Notes: a model not told the origin generated them from the sequence alone. Positions 33,941 to 42,781 are shown, numbered from the stretch's first letter. The stretch: 51,948 nt of DNA from an uncultured Alistipes sp. (GCA_944321175.1 CALUKI010000009.1:1-51948), one strand, 5' to 3'. A program made the numbers and translations.

Positions 33941-35089
33941 ATGAAGATGAAAAAGAACCTGTTCTGTATGCCGGCCGTATGCGGCATTGCGGCCCTGACG
34001 ATCTCCTGCGGAGCGCCGTCCGCAGAAAAGACGCTTTCCGGACTGGATCCTGTACGGTTCCGTACCGAACTGTCGGGCCGCCCGACGGATCTTTACCGGT
34101 TGACGAACGCTGCCGGCATGGAGGTGTGCGTGACCAATTTCGGGGCGCGTATCGTCTCGGTCATGGTTCCCGACCGGGAGGGGACGATGCGCGACGTGGT
34201 GCTGGGCTTCGACAACATCGACGACTATATCCATGTCCCGTCCGATTTCGGGGCTGCAATCGGCCGTTATGCCAACCGGATCGGTCACGGGCGGTTTGTA
34301 CTTGACGGCGATACGGTCCGTCTGCCGGTCAACAACTACGGCCATTGCCTGCATGGCGGTCCCGAAGGGTGGCAGTACAAGGTTTACGAGGCGCATCGGG
34401 TCGATGACCGCACCCTTGAACTGACGCTTCATTCGCCCGACGGCGATTCCGGATTTCCGGGGGCCGTGACGGCGAAGGTTACCTACCGGCTGACGGACGA
34501 CAATGCCATCGATATTTCATATGAGGCCCGAAGCGACCGTCCGACGATCATCAACATGACCAATCACTCCTATTTCAACCTGTCGGGCGACCCTTCGTAT
34601 CCGATTCTCGACAATCTGCTGACGGTCAATGCGGAGTGCTATACGCCGGTCGATTCGACCTTCATGACGACGGGAAGCATCGACTCCGTGGCGGGTACGC
34701 CGTTCGATTTCCGGCGGGCGAAGGCCGTCGGTGCGGAGATCGACGCCGACAATGAACAGCTGCACAACGGCCGCGGCTACGATCACAACTGGGTGCTGGC
34801 AACGGAAGGCGATCTCTCGCAGCGTGCCGCACGGCTTGTATCGCCCGTATCGGGCATTGCGCTCGACGTATATACCGACGAACCGGGCATCCAGATCTAT
34901 GTGGGCAATTTCCTCGACGGAACGGTAACGGGCAAGAACGGGGTGCCGTATGCGCATCGCACGGCGGTCTGCCTCGAAACGCAGCACTATCCCGATTCGC
35001 CGAACAAGCCCCAATGGCCGTCGGTTGTCCTGCGTCCGGGCGAGACCTACCGCAGCCATTGCATATACCGGTTCTCGGTCGATCGGTAG
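33941..35089 (+). CDS. aldose 1-epimerase, lipoprotein form
   Basis: This 382-aa galactose-mutarotase-fold protein carries a lipoprotein signal (MKMKKNLFCMPAVCGIAALTISC, lipobox TISC), so it should act in the periplasm. Family residues are intact: NNYGHCLHGG, the catalytic His in INMTNHSYFNL and the catalytic Glu in AVCLETQHYPDSPN. An exported mutarotase would equilibrate sugar anomers released by polysaccharide breakdown before uptake. It is a paralog of the cytosolic galM at 5834-6889, with the same domain but clearly diverged. It is followed 14 nt later by the AlkZ-like gene. Confidence 0.9.
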   Translation: MKMKKNLFCMPAVCGIAALTISCGAPSAEKTLSGLDPVRFRTELSGRPTDLYRLTNAAGMEVCVTNFGARIVSVMVPDREGTMRDVVLGFDNIDDYIHVPSDFGAAIGRYANRIGHGRFVLDGDTVRLPVNNYGHCLHGGPEGWQYKVYEAHRVDDRTLELTLHSPDGDSGFPGAVTAKVTYRLTDDNAIDISYEARSDRPTIINMTNHSYFNLSGDPSYPILDNLLTVNAECYTPVDSTFMTTGSIDSVAGTPFDFRRAKAVGAEIDADNEQLHNGRGYDHNWVLATEGDLSQRAARLVSPVSGIALDVYTDEPGIQIYVGNFLDGTVTGKNGVPYAHRTAVCLETQHYPDSPNKPQWPSVVLRPGETYRSHCIYRFSVDR

Positions 35090-35103
35090 GCACGGCGCAC
35101 TTT

Positions 35104-36138
35104 ATGCTGCATTTGACCGATATTCGCCTGCGGGCCCAGCAACTTGCCGCACCGCGGTTCGACGATCCGGTCGATCTGGTGCGGTGGATGGGCATGGTGC
35201 AGGCGCAGAATTATCCGATGGCGAAATGGGCCGTCGGCCTGCGGCTGCGGTGTCCTGCACGGAGTCGTGTGGATGATGCTCTGCGTGACGGACGTCTTTT
35301 GCGGCTGCATGTGATGCGTCCCACATGGCATTTCGTTGCGGCGGAGGATGCCGTATGGATGATGCGGCTGTCGGCGCGGCGTATCCGGTCGGCCAATGCG
35401 TCGTTCGCACGCGGACATGGCGTCGATCTTTCCGATTATGTCCGTTGTCTCCGAAAGGTGGAACATGCCTTGCGCGATGATAATCATTTGACCCGTCCGC
35501 AACTCGTCGATGCTCTGCAGCGGATGGGAATGACGATCGACATGTCGTATTTGAAACGTTTGCTGATGCATGCCGAAACTGATTGCGTGGTGTGCAGCGG
35601 GCGGGACTGCGCCGGAACACCCACCTATGCCCTTTGGGCGGAACGGGTTCCCGCCGCCGCTCCGCTGGACGGGGATGAGGCAGCAGCTGTCTTGGCGCGC
35701 CGCTATTTCAGCAGTCATGCCCCTGCCCGGCTTTCGGATTTCAGCTGGTGGTCGGGACTCCCGATGACCGAAGCGCGCCGGGCCGTCGAGTCGCTTGGCG
35801 GCGAGTTGAGACGCGAATGTTTCGGCGGTGAGGAGTATCTGATGCATGACACCTGCAGTGACGGACAGGTCGCACCGTGTGCCTGCTTGCTGCCATCCTA
35901 TGACGAATACCTGATCGCCTATCGGGATCGTTCGGCCGTGCTGGCCGATGCGCATCGCAGTCGTGCATTTAATGCTTACGGCCTTTTTTATCCTGTTGTT
36001 CTGTTCGGCGGGCGGGTCGTCGGCAGGTGGCGGGAAGAACGCAGCCTCCGGACGGAATTCTTTGCAGGTGAAAAATATCCTTCCGACCGGCAACTGCGAC
36101 AGGCCGCCGAGCGGCTGTCAGCCTATCGGAACCGGTGA
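35104..36138 (+). CDS. AlkZ-like winged-helix DNA glycosylase (HTH_42 family)
   Basis: This is a protein of about 344 aa of the HTH_42 / AlkZ-YcaQ superfamily, DNA glycosylases that remove bulky or crosslinked alkylated bases. Landmarks are the N-terminal DIRLRAQQLAAPRFDDP, the catalytic QxQ motif in WMGMVQAQNYPMAKW, the LHVMRPTWHFVA strand, repeated winged-helix modules, and the C-terminal LPSYDEYLIAYRDRS. A QxQ motif is characteristic of the AlkZ-like subgroup rather than the QxD of YcaQ. The start at 35104 is chosen because upstream codons overlap the epimerase. Some family members protect producers from their own genotoxins; I see no biosynthetic genes here. Confidence 0.82.
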   Translation: MLHLTDIRLRAQQLAAPRFDDPVDLVRWMGMVQAQNYPMAKWAVGLRLRCPARSRVDDALRDGRLLRLHVMRPTWHFVAAEDAVWMMRLSARRIRSANASFARGHGVDLSDYVRCLRKVEHALRDDNHLTRPQLVDALQRMGMTIDMSYLKRLLMHAETDCVVCSGRDCAGTPTYALWAERVPAAAPLDGDEAAAVLARRYFSSHAPARLSDFSWWSGLPMTEARRAVESLGGELRRECFGGEEYLMHDTCSDGQVAPCACLLPSYDEYLIAYRDRSAVLADAHRSRAFNAYGLFYPVVLFGGRVVGRWREERSLRTEFFAGEKYPSDRQLRQAAERLSAYRNR

Positions 36139-36210
36139 CGAGGAGATGATAAATGCCGGTCGGGTCTTGTCGTCTTTTTTCGCTTTGTGCTATACGTTGT
36201 GCCTGAGCCG

Positions 36211-37236
36211 TCAAAGGTTGTGCGACAGCGGTGCCGGCACGATCCGCGAGACGTCGAAATCTCCCCATCGGTCGGCGATGGAGTCGATCGTGGCGAGCAG
36301 CTCCGGAATGTCGGTGAGGGTTACGAGCCGCAGGCGCGTCTCCTTGAAGTTGGGCAGTCCCTTGAAGTAGTTCGACAGGTGGCGCCGCATCTCCAGCACA
36401 CCGACATACTCGCCCTTGACCTCCACCGATTTGAGCAGATGACGGCGGGCGATGGCCGCCCGTTCGCGGACGGAGGGCTGCGGAAGCTCCTCGCCGGTTG
36501 CCAGGAAGTGCTTGACTTCACGGAAGATCCAGGGCCGGCCGTAGGTTGCACGGCCGATCATGATGCCGTCCACGCCGTAGCGGTCGAACATCGCAGCGGC
36601 TTTCGGGCCCGAATCGACGTCGCCGTTTCCGATGATCGGGATCTGGATGGCCGGATTGTCCCTGACTTTGCCGATGAGCGTCCAGTCGGCTTCGCCGCGA
36701 TACATCTGCGCCCGTGTGCGGCCGTGAATCGTGAGGGCCGCGATGCCGACATCCTGCAGCCGCAGGGCGATCTCTTCGATGTTGCGGTTTTCGTCGTCCC
36801 AGCCCAGACGGGTCTTGACCGTCACGGGCGTGTGATCGACCGCCTCGACGATGCGGCGCGTCATCTCGACCATCAGCGGTACGTCGCGCATCATGCCCGA
36901 TCCGGCGCCGCGTCCGGCGATCTTCTTCACGGGACATCCGAAGTTGATGTCGATGATGTCGGGCCGGGCCGCTTCGGCCATGCGGGCCGCTTCGACCATC
37001 GGTTCGATCAGGTGGCCGTAGATCTGGATGCCGACGGGCCGTTCCGCATCCGATATTTCGAGCTTCCTGAGCGATTTCGCCGCGTCGCGGATCAGACCGT
37101 CGGATGAGATGAACTCCGTATAGACGACGTCGGCGCCGAACTCCTTGCACATGCAGCGGAACGATGGATCGGTGACATCCTCCATCGGCGCAAGGAACAG
37201 CGGCTTTTCACCCAGATCAATGCTTCCTATCTTCAT
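36211..37236 (-). CDS. dusB: tRNA-dihydrouridine synthase
   Basis: This 341-aa flavoenzyme reduces specific uridines in tRNA D-loops using FMN and NADPH. Motifs are LFLAPMEDVTDPSFR, the catalytic Cys in DIINFGCPVKK, HGRTRAQMYRGEADW, and GNGDVDSG followed by IMIGRATYGRPWIF. A C-terminal helical tRNA-binding domain follows. It resembles the DusB group. It overlaps the preceding CNNM/CBS gene by 4 nt (ATGA), so the two are translationally coupled. It is convergent with the AlkZ-like gene. Confidence 0.94.
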   Translation of the reverse strand: MKIGSIDLGEKPLFLAPMEDVTDPSFRCMCKEFGADVVYTEFISSDGLIRDAAKSLRKLEISDAERPVGIQIYGHLIEPMVEAARMAEAARPDIIDINFGCPVKKIAGRGAGSGMMRDVPLMVEMTRRIVEAVDHTPVTVKTRLGWDDENRNIEEIALRLQDVGIAALTIHGRTRAQMYRGEADWTLIGKVRDNPAIQIPIIGNGDVDSGPKAAAMFDRYGVDGIMIGRATYGRPWIFREVKHFLATGEELPQPSVRERAAIARRHLLKSVEVKGEYVGVLEMRRHLSNYFKGLPNFKETRLRLVTLTDIPELLATIDSIADRWGDFDVSRIVPAPLSHNL

Positions 37237-38519
37237 GCATCTTCCGTTTCGTTCTTAGCCGGCGGCGTGACCAGCACCTTGTCGATGCGTGCGCCGTCCA
37301 TATCGACGACCTCGAAGCGGAAATCCTTCCAGTCGAGTTTCTCTCCCGTCTGCGGTATGTGGTCCAGCTCGTCGAGAAGCAGACCGCTGACGGTCTTGTA
37401 GGTCGTATGGGGGATGATGTCCTCGATGCCGAAGTAGGCGAGGAAGTCGTAGAAGGGACACTGTCCGTCGATCAGGCAGCTGCCGTCGTCGCGGCGGACG
37501 ATATCGGGTTCTTCATGTGCTTCGGGGATTTCGCCGACAAGCGCTTCGAAGATGTCGCGCAGCGTCACGATGCCGCGTGTCACGCCGAATTCGTCGCAGA
37601 CGATGCCGTATCCCAGCTGTTCGTTGCGCAGCTGGTCCATCGCATTATAGACTTCGCAGCTTTCATGGAAGAACTTGACGGGCGAGAGCCGTTTGCAGAG
37701 CGTGAATGCCGGATCGGAGAGCTGCTGGAAGAGATCCTTGAGATAGACGACGCCTACGAGTTTGTCGAGGTCGCCGTCGGCAACGGGGTAGAGGCTGTGC
37801 GGTTTCCGCCCGACCAGATCGCGGATCTCGCCGGCCGTCATGCGGATGTCGAGCCAGACCATCTCGCTGCGGGGCGTCATGATCGAATCGACGGTGCGGT
37901 CGCCCAGCGAAAAGACGCGGCCCACGATCTTCTGTTCGACCTCCTGCACCACGCCGTCATCGACGCTCTCCTGTATGATCGAGCGGATCTCCTCTTCGGT
38001 GACTTTGGCTTCCGATTCCCGAAGCCCCAACAGACGGGTTACGCCCGATGTGCTGTGCGAAAGCAGCCATACGAAGGGCGATGTCGCTTTCGATAGGATT
38101 CGCATGGGACGGGATACGGCACAGGCGATCCGTTCGGCGGTGTTCATGCCGATGCGTTTGGGGACGAGTTCCCCGAAGATAAGTGTCAGGTAGGTGACGA
38201 TGATGACGATCGTTATCTGGGCTATGAGCGTTGCCGTGCGCAGCGGTATGCCCAGCATGGCGAGTTCCTTGCCGAATTTCGCCGCCAGCGTGTCGCCCGA
38301 ATAGATACCGGTGAGGATTCCGATGAGGGTGATTCCGATCTGTATGGTTGAGAGGAACTTGTCGGGATCCTCGACGAGCCGCAGTGCGCGGCGTGCACCG
38401 GCGCTTCCCTGCCGGGCCCGCAGTTCGAGATTTGAACGCCGGGCGGAGATGAGCGCGATTTCGGACATGGCAAACAGCCCGTTGAGCAGTATCAGCAGCA
38501 GGATGATGACGATTTCCAT
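37233..38519 (-). CDS. CNNM/CBS-domain membrane protein (hemolysin C / CorC family)
   Basis: This is a 428-aa protein with an N-terminal CNNM (DUF21) membrane domain of three to four helices (MEIVIILLLILLNGLFAMSEIALISARR), a pair of CBS domains about residues 190-310 (IMTPRSEMVWLDI; RGIVTLRDIFEALVGEI), and a C-terminal CorC/HlyC domain. Family members act in Mg2+/Co2+ efflux or homeostasis; the name hemolysin is historical. The start at 38519 follows an exact promoter at 38543-38574, which lies in a copy of the same repeat that drives ychF. dusB follows in the operon. Confidence 0.92.
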   Translation of the reverse strand: MEIVIILLLILLNGLFAMSEIALISARRSNLELRARQGSAGARRALRLVEDPDKFLSTIQIGITLIGILTGIYSGDTLAAKFGKELAMLGIPLRTATLIAQITIVIIVTYLTLIFGELVPKRIGMNTAERIACAVSRPMRILSKATSPFVWLLSHSTSGVTRLLGLRESEAKVTEEEIRSIIQESVDDGVVQEVEQKIVGRVFSLGDRTVDSIMTPRSEMVWLDIRMTAGEIRDLVGRKPHSLYPVADGDLDKLVGVVYLKDLFQQLSDPAFTLCKRLSPVKFFHESCEVYNAMDQLRNEQLGYGIVCDEFGVTRGIVTLRDIFEALVGEIPEAHEEPDIVRRDDGSCLIDGQCPFYDFLAYFGIEDIIPHTTYKTVSGLLLDELDHIPQTGEKLDWKDFRFEVVDMDGARIDKVLVTPPAKNETEDA

Positions 38520-38542
38520 AAGGTTGCTATAATTTATGCGGA

Positions 38543-38574
38543 CAAAGATACGAAAAGTCGCGCGCAGAAACAAA
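38543..38574 (-). promoter_or_regulatory. promoter of the CNNM/CBS-dusB operon within a repeat copy
   Basis: Minus strand: TTTG (38571-38574), 20 nt, TATCTTTG (38543-38550). The -7 box, the 20-nt spacing and most of the spacer sequence match the ychF promoter at 11048-11079. Confidence 0.8.
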
Positions 38575-38700
38575 CGGTCGTTTGATTCTGCCGGTGCGGA
38601 GTATCCGGGGCGCAGCCAAAGTTACGGAAAGTCGGGTGCAGAGAGGAATGAAAACGCGGTTTTGGATGCGGTCTCGACAGGACCATGCCGCAACGGAGCT
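38543..38700. repeat. two-copy promoter-bearing repeat array (family of 11048-11392)
   Basis: Copies start at 38543 and 38617 (74 nt apart; copy 1 lacks part of the unit). Copy 2 has an intact TAACTTTG box in minus orientation and the AAAAC-GCG-GTTTT hairpin, but its -33 element reads TTCC instead of TTTG. The remainder to about 38700 decays. Same family, orientation and position relative to the gene as at ychF. Confidence 0.75.
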
Positions 38701-38806
38701 CCAGGTCGAAGCTCCATCGGCGGATTTTCCGGATCAGGGCCCGAATACGACGGGCTGCGTCATGCGGAAGACGTGAGGGCGATTTTTACGGAAACGGCGG
38801 CAGGCG

Positions 38807-38837
38807 ATTGGTTATTCACCGAAAAACGTTAAATTTG
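38807..38837 (+). promoter_or_regulatory. argS promoter
   Basis: ATTG (38807-38810), 19 nt, TAAATTTG (38830-38837): exact -7 box, one mismatch in the -33 box. The leader to the ATG at 38867 is about 22 nt. Confidence 0.68.
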
Positions 38838-38866
38838 CAGGCAAAATCGACAAACAGTTGAAGAAG

Positions 38867-40645
38867 ATGAATATCGATCACTATATTTCGGAGGCCGTGA
38901 GCCGCTCGGTAGAGGCTTTGTACGGGCCGCTGGGCGAGGAGCCGTTGCAGATTCAGAAGACGCGCAAGGAGTTCGAAGGCGATTATACGCTGGTTGTATT
39001 CCCGCTGTTGCGGCGCAGCCGCAAGTCGCCGGAGGCGACGGCAACGGAGATCGGCGAGCATCTGGCGGCCCATACGCCCGACATTGCGGCGTTCAATGTC
39101 GTCAAGGGATTCCTGAACCTGTCGCTGTCCGCGTCGTTCTGGGGCGCCCGTTTCGAGGAGATCGCTTCGGCGGCGGAGTATGGGCAGATGCCGGCTACGG
39201 GCCGCAGCATCATGATCGAATATTCGTCGCCCAATACGAACAAACCGCTCCATTTGGGACATATCCGCAACAATCTGCTGGGATATTCGGTCGCGCAGAT
39301 CCTCAAGGCCAACGGACACCGTGTCATCAAGGTGAATCTGGTCAATGACCGGGGCATCCACATCTGCAAGTCGATGCTGGCGTGGAAGCTCTACGGCAAC
39401 GGGGAGACGCCGGCGTCGTCGGGCATGAAGGGCGACCACCTGGTCGGCAAGTACTACGTCGAGTTCGACCGCCGCTACAAAGAGCAGATCCGCGAACTGA
39501 CGGCTGCGGGCCGTTCGGAAGAGGAGGCCAAACACGAAGCGCCGCTGATGCGCGAGGCGCAGGAGATGCTGCGCAAGTGGGAGGCGAAAGATCCGGAGGT
39601 CTATGGCCTCTGGGAGATGATGAACGGCTGGGTCTATGAAGGTTTCGATGTGACCTACAAGGCGTTGGGAGTCGATTTCGACAAGGTCTATTACGAATCC
39701 CAGACCTATCTGCTGGGCAAGGACATCGTGCAGAAGGGTCTCGACATGGGAATCTTCTTCCGCAAGGAGGACAATTCGGTCTGGATCGACCTCACGGCCG
39801 ACGGACTGGATCAGAAACTGCTGTTGCGCGGCGACGGCACGTCGGTCTATATGACGCAGGATCTGGGTACGGCCTACCGCCGTTTCACGGACAACAACCT
39901 CGACGACATGATCTATGTCGTGGGCAACGAACAGAACTACCATTTTCAGGTACTCAAACTCGTCCTCAAGAAGTTGGGCTATGACTGGAGCGATCATATC
40001 ACCCACCTGTCATACGGCATGGTGGAGCTGCCCAACGGCAAGATGAAGTCGCGTGAGGGTACGGTTGTCGATGCCGACGACCTGATAGCCGACATGGTTG
40101 CTACGGCCCGCGACATGTCGGCCGAGCTGGGCAAACTGGACGGCTGCTCGGAAGAGGAGGCCGATGCCATCTCGCACATGGTGGGGCTCGGTGCGCTCAA
40201 ATACTTCATCCTCAAGGTCGATCCTAAAAAGACGATGCTCTTCGACCCGCGCGAGTCGATCGATTTCAACGGCAATACGGGCCCCTTCATCCAATATACG
40301 CATGCGCGGATCCGTTCGGTGCTGCGCAAGGCGCAGGAGATGGGGGTCTCCTGTGCGGCCGCTGTCGCGACGTCGTTCCTGCCCGAGGAGATCGCGCTTA
40401 TCAAGCAGCTGGCGGATTATCCCAATGCCGTGCGTTCCGCCGCCGAAAACTTCGCGCCGTCGATCGTTGCGGCCTACGCCTATGAGCTGGCCAAGCAGTA
40501 CAATGCCTACTACCACGACCATTCGATACTCAAGGAGAGCGACGGGACGGTGCGGGCCATGCGTCTGCGTCTGTCGGAACAGGTGGCGCGCGTCTTGAAA
40601 CTGTCGATGCGTCTGTTGGGCATCGAGGTGCCGGAGCGCATGTAG
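38867..40645 (+). CDS. argS: arginine--tRNA ligase
   Basis: This 592-aa class I synthetase charges tRNA-Arg. The N-terminal Add-1 domain precedes the HIGH motif HLGH in SSPNTNKPLHLGHIRNN (near residue 120); the KMSKS region reads GKMKSREGT, and the C-terminal DALR anticodon-binding domain is clear (NFAPSIVAAYAYELAKQYNA). Length is typical for Bacteroidetes. The ATG at 38867 (MNIDHYIS) is chosen over a TTG three codons upstream. It is divergent from the CNNM/CBS operon. Confidence 0.96.
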   Translation: MNIDHYISEAVSRSVEALYGPLGEEPLQIQKTRKEFEGDYTLVVFPLLRRSRKSPEATATEIGEHLAAHTPDIAAFNVVKGFLNLSLSASFWGARFEEIASAAEYGQMPATGRSIMIEYSSPNTNKPLHLGHIRNNLLGYSVAQILKANGHRVIKVNLVNDRGIHICKSMLAWKLYGNGETPASSGMKGDHLVGKYYVEFDRRYKEQIRELTAAGRSEEEAKHEAPLMREAQEMLRKWEAKDPEVYGLWEMMNGWVYEGFDVTYKALGVDFDKVYYESQTYLLGKDIVQKGLDMGIFFRKEDNSVWIDLTADGLDQKLLLRGDGTSVYMTQDLGTAYRRFTDNNLDDMIYVVGNEQNYHFQVLKLVLKKLGYDWSDHITHLSYGMVELPNGKMKSREGTVVDADDLIADMVATARDMSAELGKLDGCSEEEADAISHMVGLGALKYFILKVDPKKTMLFDPRESIDFNGNTGPFIQYTHARIRSVLRKAQEMGVSCAAAVATSFLPEEIALIKQLADYPNAVRSAAENFAPSIVAAYAYELAKQYNAYYHDHSILKESDGTVRAMRLRLSEQVARVLKLSMRLLGIEVPERM

Positions 40646-40899
40646 GACGGTTCGGGCCTGCAGGCGTTTGCAGCCGACGGGACGGTCGGCGCGGATGCGT
40701 TTCCGAGCGGAACCGGCGCATGGCGCTCTATACGGCGGCCCCTTCCTCCTGCGCAGAAGCGTGCCGGCGGCCGGCGGTTCGTGACAAGAGGGGAGCAGGG
40801 AGCTCTTTTCCGCTGCAGATCCGTCAAGGTGCAGCTCCGACAGGGGAGCGATACGGCGGAACGGCGACAGTGGAAAAATCCGTTTGCGGGAGAGAAATA
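40646..40899 (+). other. GC-rich gap after argS
   Basis: This stretch of about 250 nt carries no recognisable gene or clean terminator. Frames open across it lack family similarity. Composition becomes AT-rich only at the promoter of the following gene. Confidence 0.5.
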
Positions 40900-40930
40900 T
40901 TTGATAATCCGAAAGGTTTTATTACCTTTG
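40900..40930 (+). promoter_or_regulatory. promoter of the 97-aa gene
   Basis: TTTG (40900-40903), 19 nt, TACCTTTG (40923-40930) is an exact consensus match. It fixes the start of the next gene at the ATG at 40960 rather than the long GC-rich frame upstream. Confidence 0.8.
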
Positions 40931-40959
40931 TATGCGAAAAAATTAAAAAATCGAATCCT

Positions 40960-41253
40960 ATGGCAAATTTGAGAGATCTGAAGAAGGAGATCGACTATCG
41001 TCTCGAAGAGGTGGTGTTCGACTGCGATATGGCCATTGCATTCCAGCCTTCGAAGGAACAGGAGATTTTCGAACTGATGCAGAAGGCCGTAGCTCTGCGC
41101 AATGAGTTGATCGCCAAGGTCAGCAATCCGACGGAGCCTCACAATAAATCGCTTGTCCGCAAGTACTACACGGCGTTGCGTGCCGACATCGTGAAGTCGT
41201 TCGAAGCGCTGTTCGAGGAGTTGAGCAAGATCAACGAGGCAAAAAAAGAGTAA
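40960..41253 (+). CDS. small conserved-looking unknown protein
   Basis: This 97-aa protein of unknown function begins MANLRDLKKEIDYRLEEVVF. It is almost entirely alpha-helical and charged, with two predicted helical hairpins (FELMQKAVALRNELIAKVSN; YYTALRADIVKSFEALFEEL), and ends in a Lys-rich tail (INEAKKE). No signal or membrane segment. It has its own exact promoter and a terminator at 41280, so it is a discrete, probably well-expressed unit. The pattern resembles small uncharacterised Bacteroidales proteins. Confidence 0.75.
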   Translation: MANLRDLKKEIDYRLEEVVFDCDMAIAFQPSKEQEIFELMQKAVALRNELIAKVSNPTEPHNKSLVRKYYTALRADIVKSFEALFEELSKINEAKKE

Positions 41254-41279
41254 GCCGGAGTCGCTTCGGCATGGAAATC

Positions 41280-41317
41280 GGAAGAGGGAAGACGGTTTCG
41301 TTTTCTCTCTTCCTTTA
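41280..41317 (+). terminator. terminator between the 97-aa gene and the aldehyde dehydrogenase gene
   Basis: A 14-bp stem with two wobbles (41280-41293 and 41300-41313), 6-nt loop, then TTTA. It ends only about 12 nt before the ATG of the next gene, so that gene depends on read-through or on a promoter overlapping the hairpin. Confidence 0.75.
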
Positions 41318-41328
41318 TGTTGGCAATT

Positions 41329-42702
41329 ATGAATATCTCGGAACTTGTTTCCGCACAGCGGCGGTTCTTTGAGTCGGGAGGTATGCGCGACCTTGCGGTG
41401 CGCCGTGCTGCGCTTCGACAGTTGCATGCGGCGATTCGCTCGCATGAAGGGGTCTTGCGTGACGCCTTGCGGCGCGATTTGGGCAAATCGGCCGTCGAAA
41501 GCTACATGACGGAGATCGGCATCGTACAACACGAAATCGGATTGTCATGCCGTAAACTGGGGCGATGGGCACGGCCGCAACGGGTTCCGACGCCGCTTTT
41601 TGCATGGCCGTCGCGCAGCCGTGTCCGTTATGAGCCGTTGGGGGTCGTGCTGGTTGTCGCTCCCTGGAACTATCCGGTGCAGCTTTCGCTGCTGCCGCTT
41701 GTCGGTGCGCTGGCGGCCGGCAACTGCGTTGTGTTGAAACCCTCGCCGACGGCACCGGCAACGGCGGCGGCTCTTCATGCGCTGATCTCCGAGGCATTTC
41801 CGGAGGAGCAGGCCGCAGTGGTGGAACACACGCCGCAGGCAATGGATGAACTGTTGGCGCAACGTTTCGACCACATCTTTTATACGGGAGGCGGAGCCTA
41901 TGCGCATCGGATCATGGCGGCTGCGGCGGAACATCTGACCCCCGTGACGCTCGAACTGGGCGGAAAAAGTCCCTGCATTGTCGGGGCCGAAGCCGATCTG
42001 CGGCTTGCCGCGCGGCGCATCGTGTGGGGCAAGACGCTGAATGCCGGTCAGACCTGCGTGGCGCCCGATTATCTGCTGGTGCACGGGTCGGTCTGCGAGA
42101 AACTGCTGGCGGAGCTGCGCCGTGCTTTGCAGCGGCAGTGGGGCGAGGATCCGCGTCATGCGGCGGATTATCCGCGTATGCCCGATGTCCGGCATGCGCA
42201 GCGTGTTGCCGAACTGCTTGCGACCTGCGGCGGCGGGGTAGTATGCGGCGGTGACGTGATTGCCGGGGAACGATACGTCGCCCCGACGGTCGTCCTCGAA
42301 CCCGATCGCCGGAGCAGGTTGATGCAGGAGGAGATTTTTGCCCCCGTGCTGCCCGTGTTGACCTACCGTGAGCGGAGCGAGGTCGAGCGATACGTTCTCT
42401 CCGGCGAACGGCCGTTGGCGCTCTATTATTTCGGTTCGGTGCGGCGCGGCAAGGAACTTTGTGCCGCTTTGCCGTCGGGAGGGGTTGCCTTCAACGATGT
42501 GGTGATGCAGGTTTCCAGTTCGTGGCTGCCTTTCGGTGGTGTCGGCGCCAGCGGCATGGGACGTTATCACGGCCGTGCGTCGTTCGAATGTTTTTCAAAC
42601 CGGCGATCCTATCTCTCGGCCCCGACATGGCTGGATCTTCCGCTGCGCTATGCTCCCTATCCGCAATGGCTGCTCGGCTGGCTGAGACGGATCATGGGGT
42701 AG
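41329..42702 (+). CDS. aldehyde dehydrogenase (family 3-like)
   Basis: This is a 457-aa NAD(P)-dependent aldehyde dehydrogenase of the short, class 3 type. Motifs are VAPWNYPVQLSLLPLVGALA, VLKPSPTAPATAA, the glycine motif FYTGGGAYA, the catalytic Glu in TLELGGKSPCIV, the nucleophile Cys in NAGQTCVAPDYLL, and EEIFAPVLPVL. A C-terminal hydrophobic stretch (LRYAPYPQWLLGWLRRIM) could attach it to membrane. The substrate is not predictable. The ATG at 41329 is preferred over one four codons upstream. The gene has no obvious promoter of its own because a terminator hairpin abuts it. Confidence 0.92.
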   Translation: MNISELVSAQRRFFESGGMRDLAVRRAALRQLHAAIRSHEGVLRDALRRDLGKSAVESYMTEIGIVQHEIGLSCRKLGRWARPQRVPTPLFAWPSRSRVRYEPLGVVLVVAPWNYPVQLSLLPLVGALAAGNCVVLKPSPTAPATAAALHALISEAFPEEQAAVVEHTPQAMDELLAQRFDHIFYTGGGAYAHRIMAAAAEHLTPVTLELGGKSPCIVGAEADLRLAARRIVWGKTLNAGQTCVAPDYLLVHGSVCEKLLAELRRALQRQWGEDPRHAADYPRMPDVRHAQRVAELLATCGGGVVCGGDVIAGERYVAPTVVLEPDRRSRLMQEEIFAPVLPVLTYRERSEVERYVLSGERPLALYYFGSVRRGKELCAALPSGGVAFNDVVMQVSSSWLPFGGVGASGMGRYHGRASFECFSNRRSYLSAPTWLDLPLRYAPYPQWLLGWLRRIMG

Positions 42703-42745
42703 GGTAACCGGATGACCGGTTATATGATGATTGGCGGATAAGTGG

Positions 42746-42781
42746 ACGGAGCAGGCTTTTCAACGGCATGCTCCGTATTTT
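42746..42781 (+). terminator. terminator after the aldehyde dehydrogenase gene
   Basis: ACGGAGCA (42746-42753) pairs with TGCTCCGT (42769-42776), followed by ATTTTT. Confidence 0.78.
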
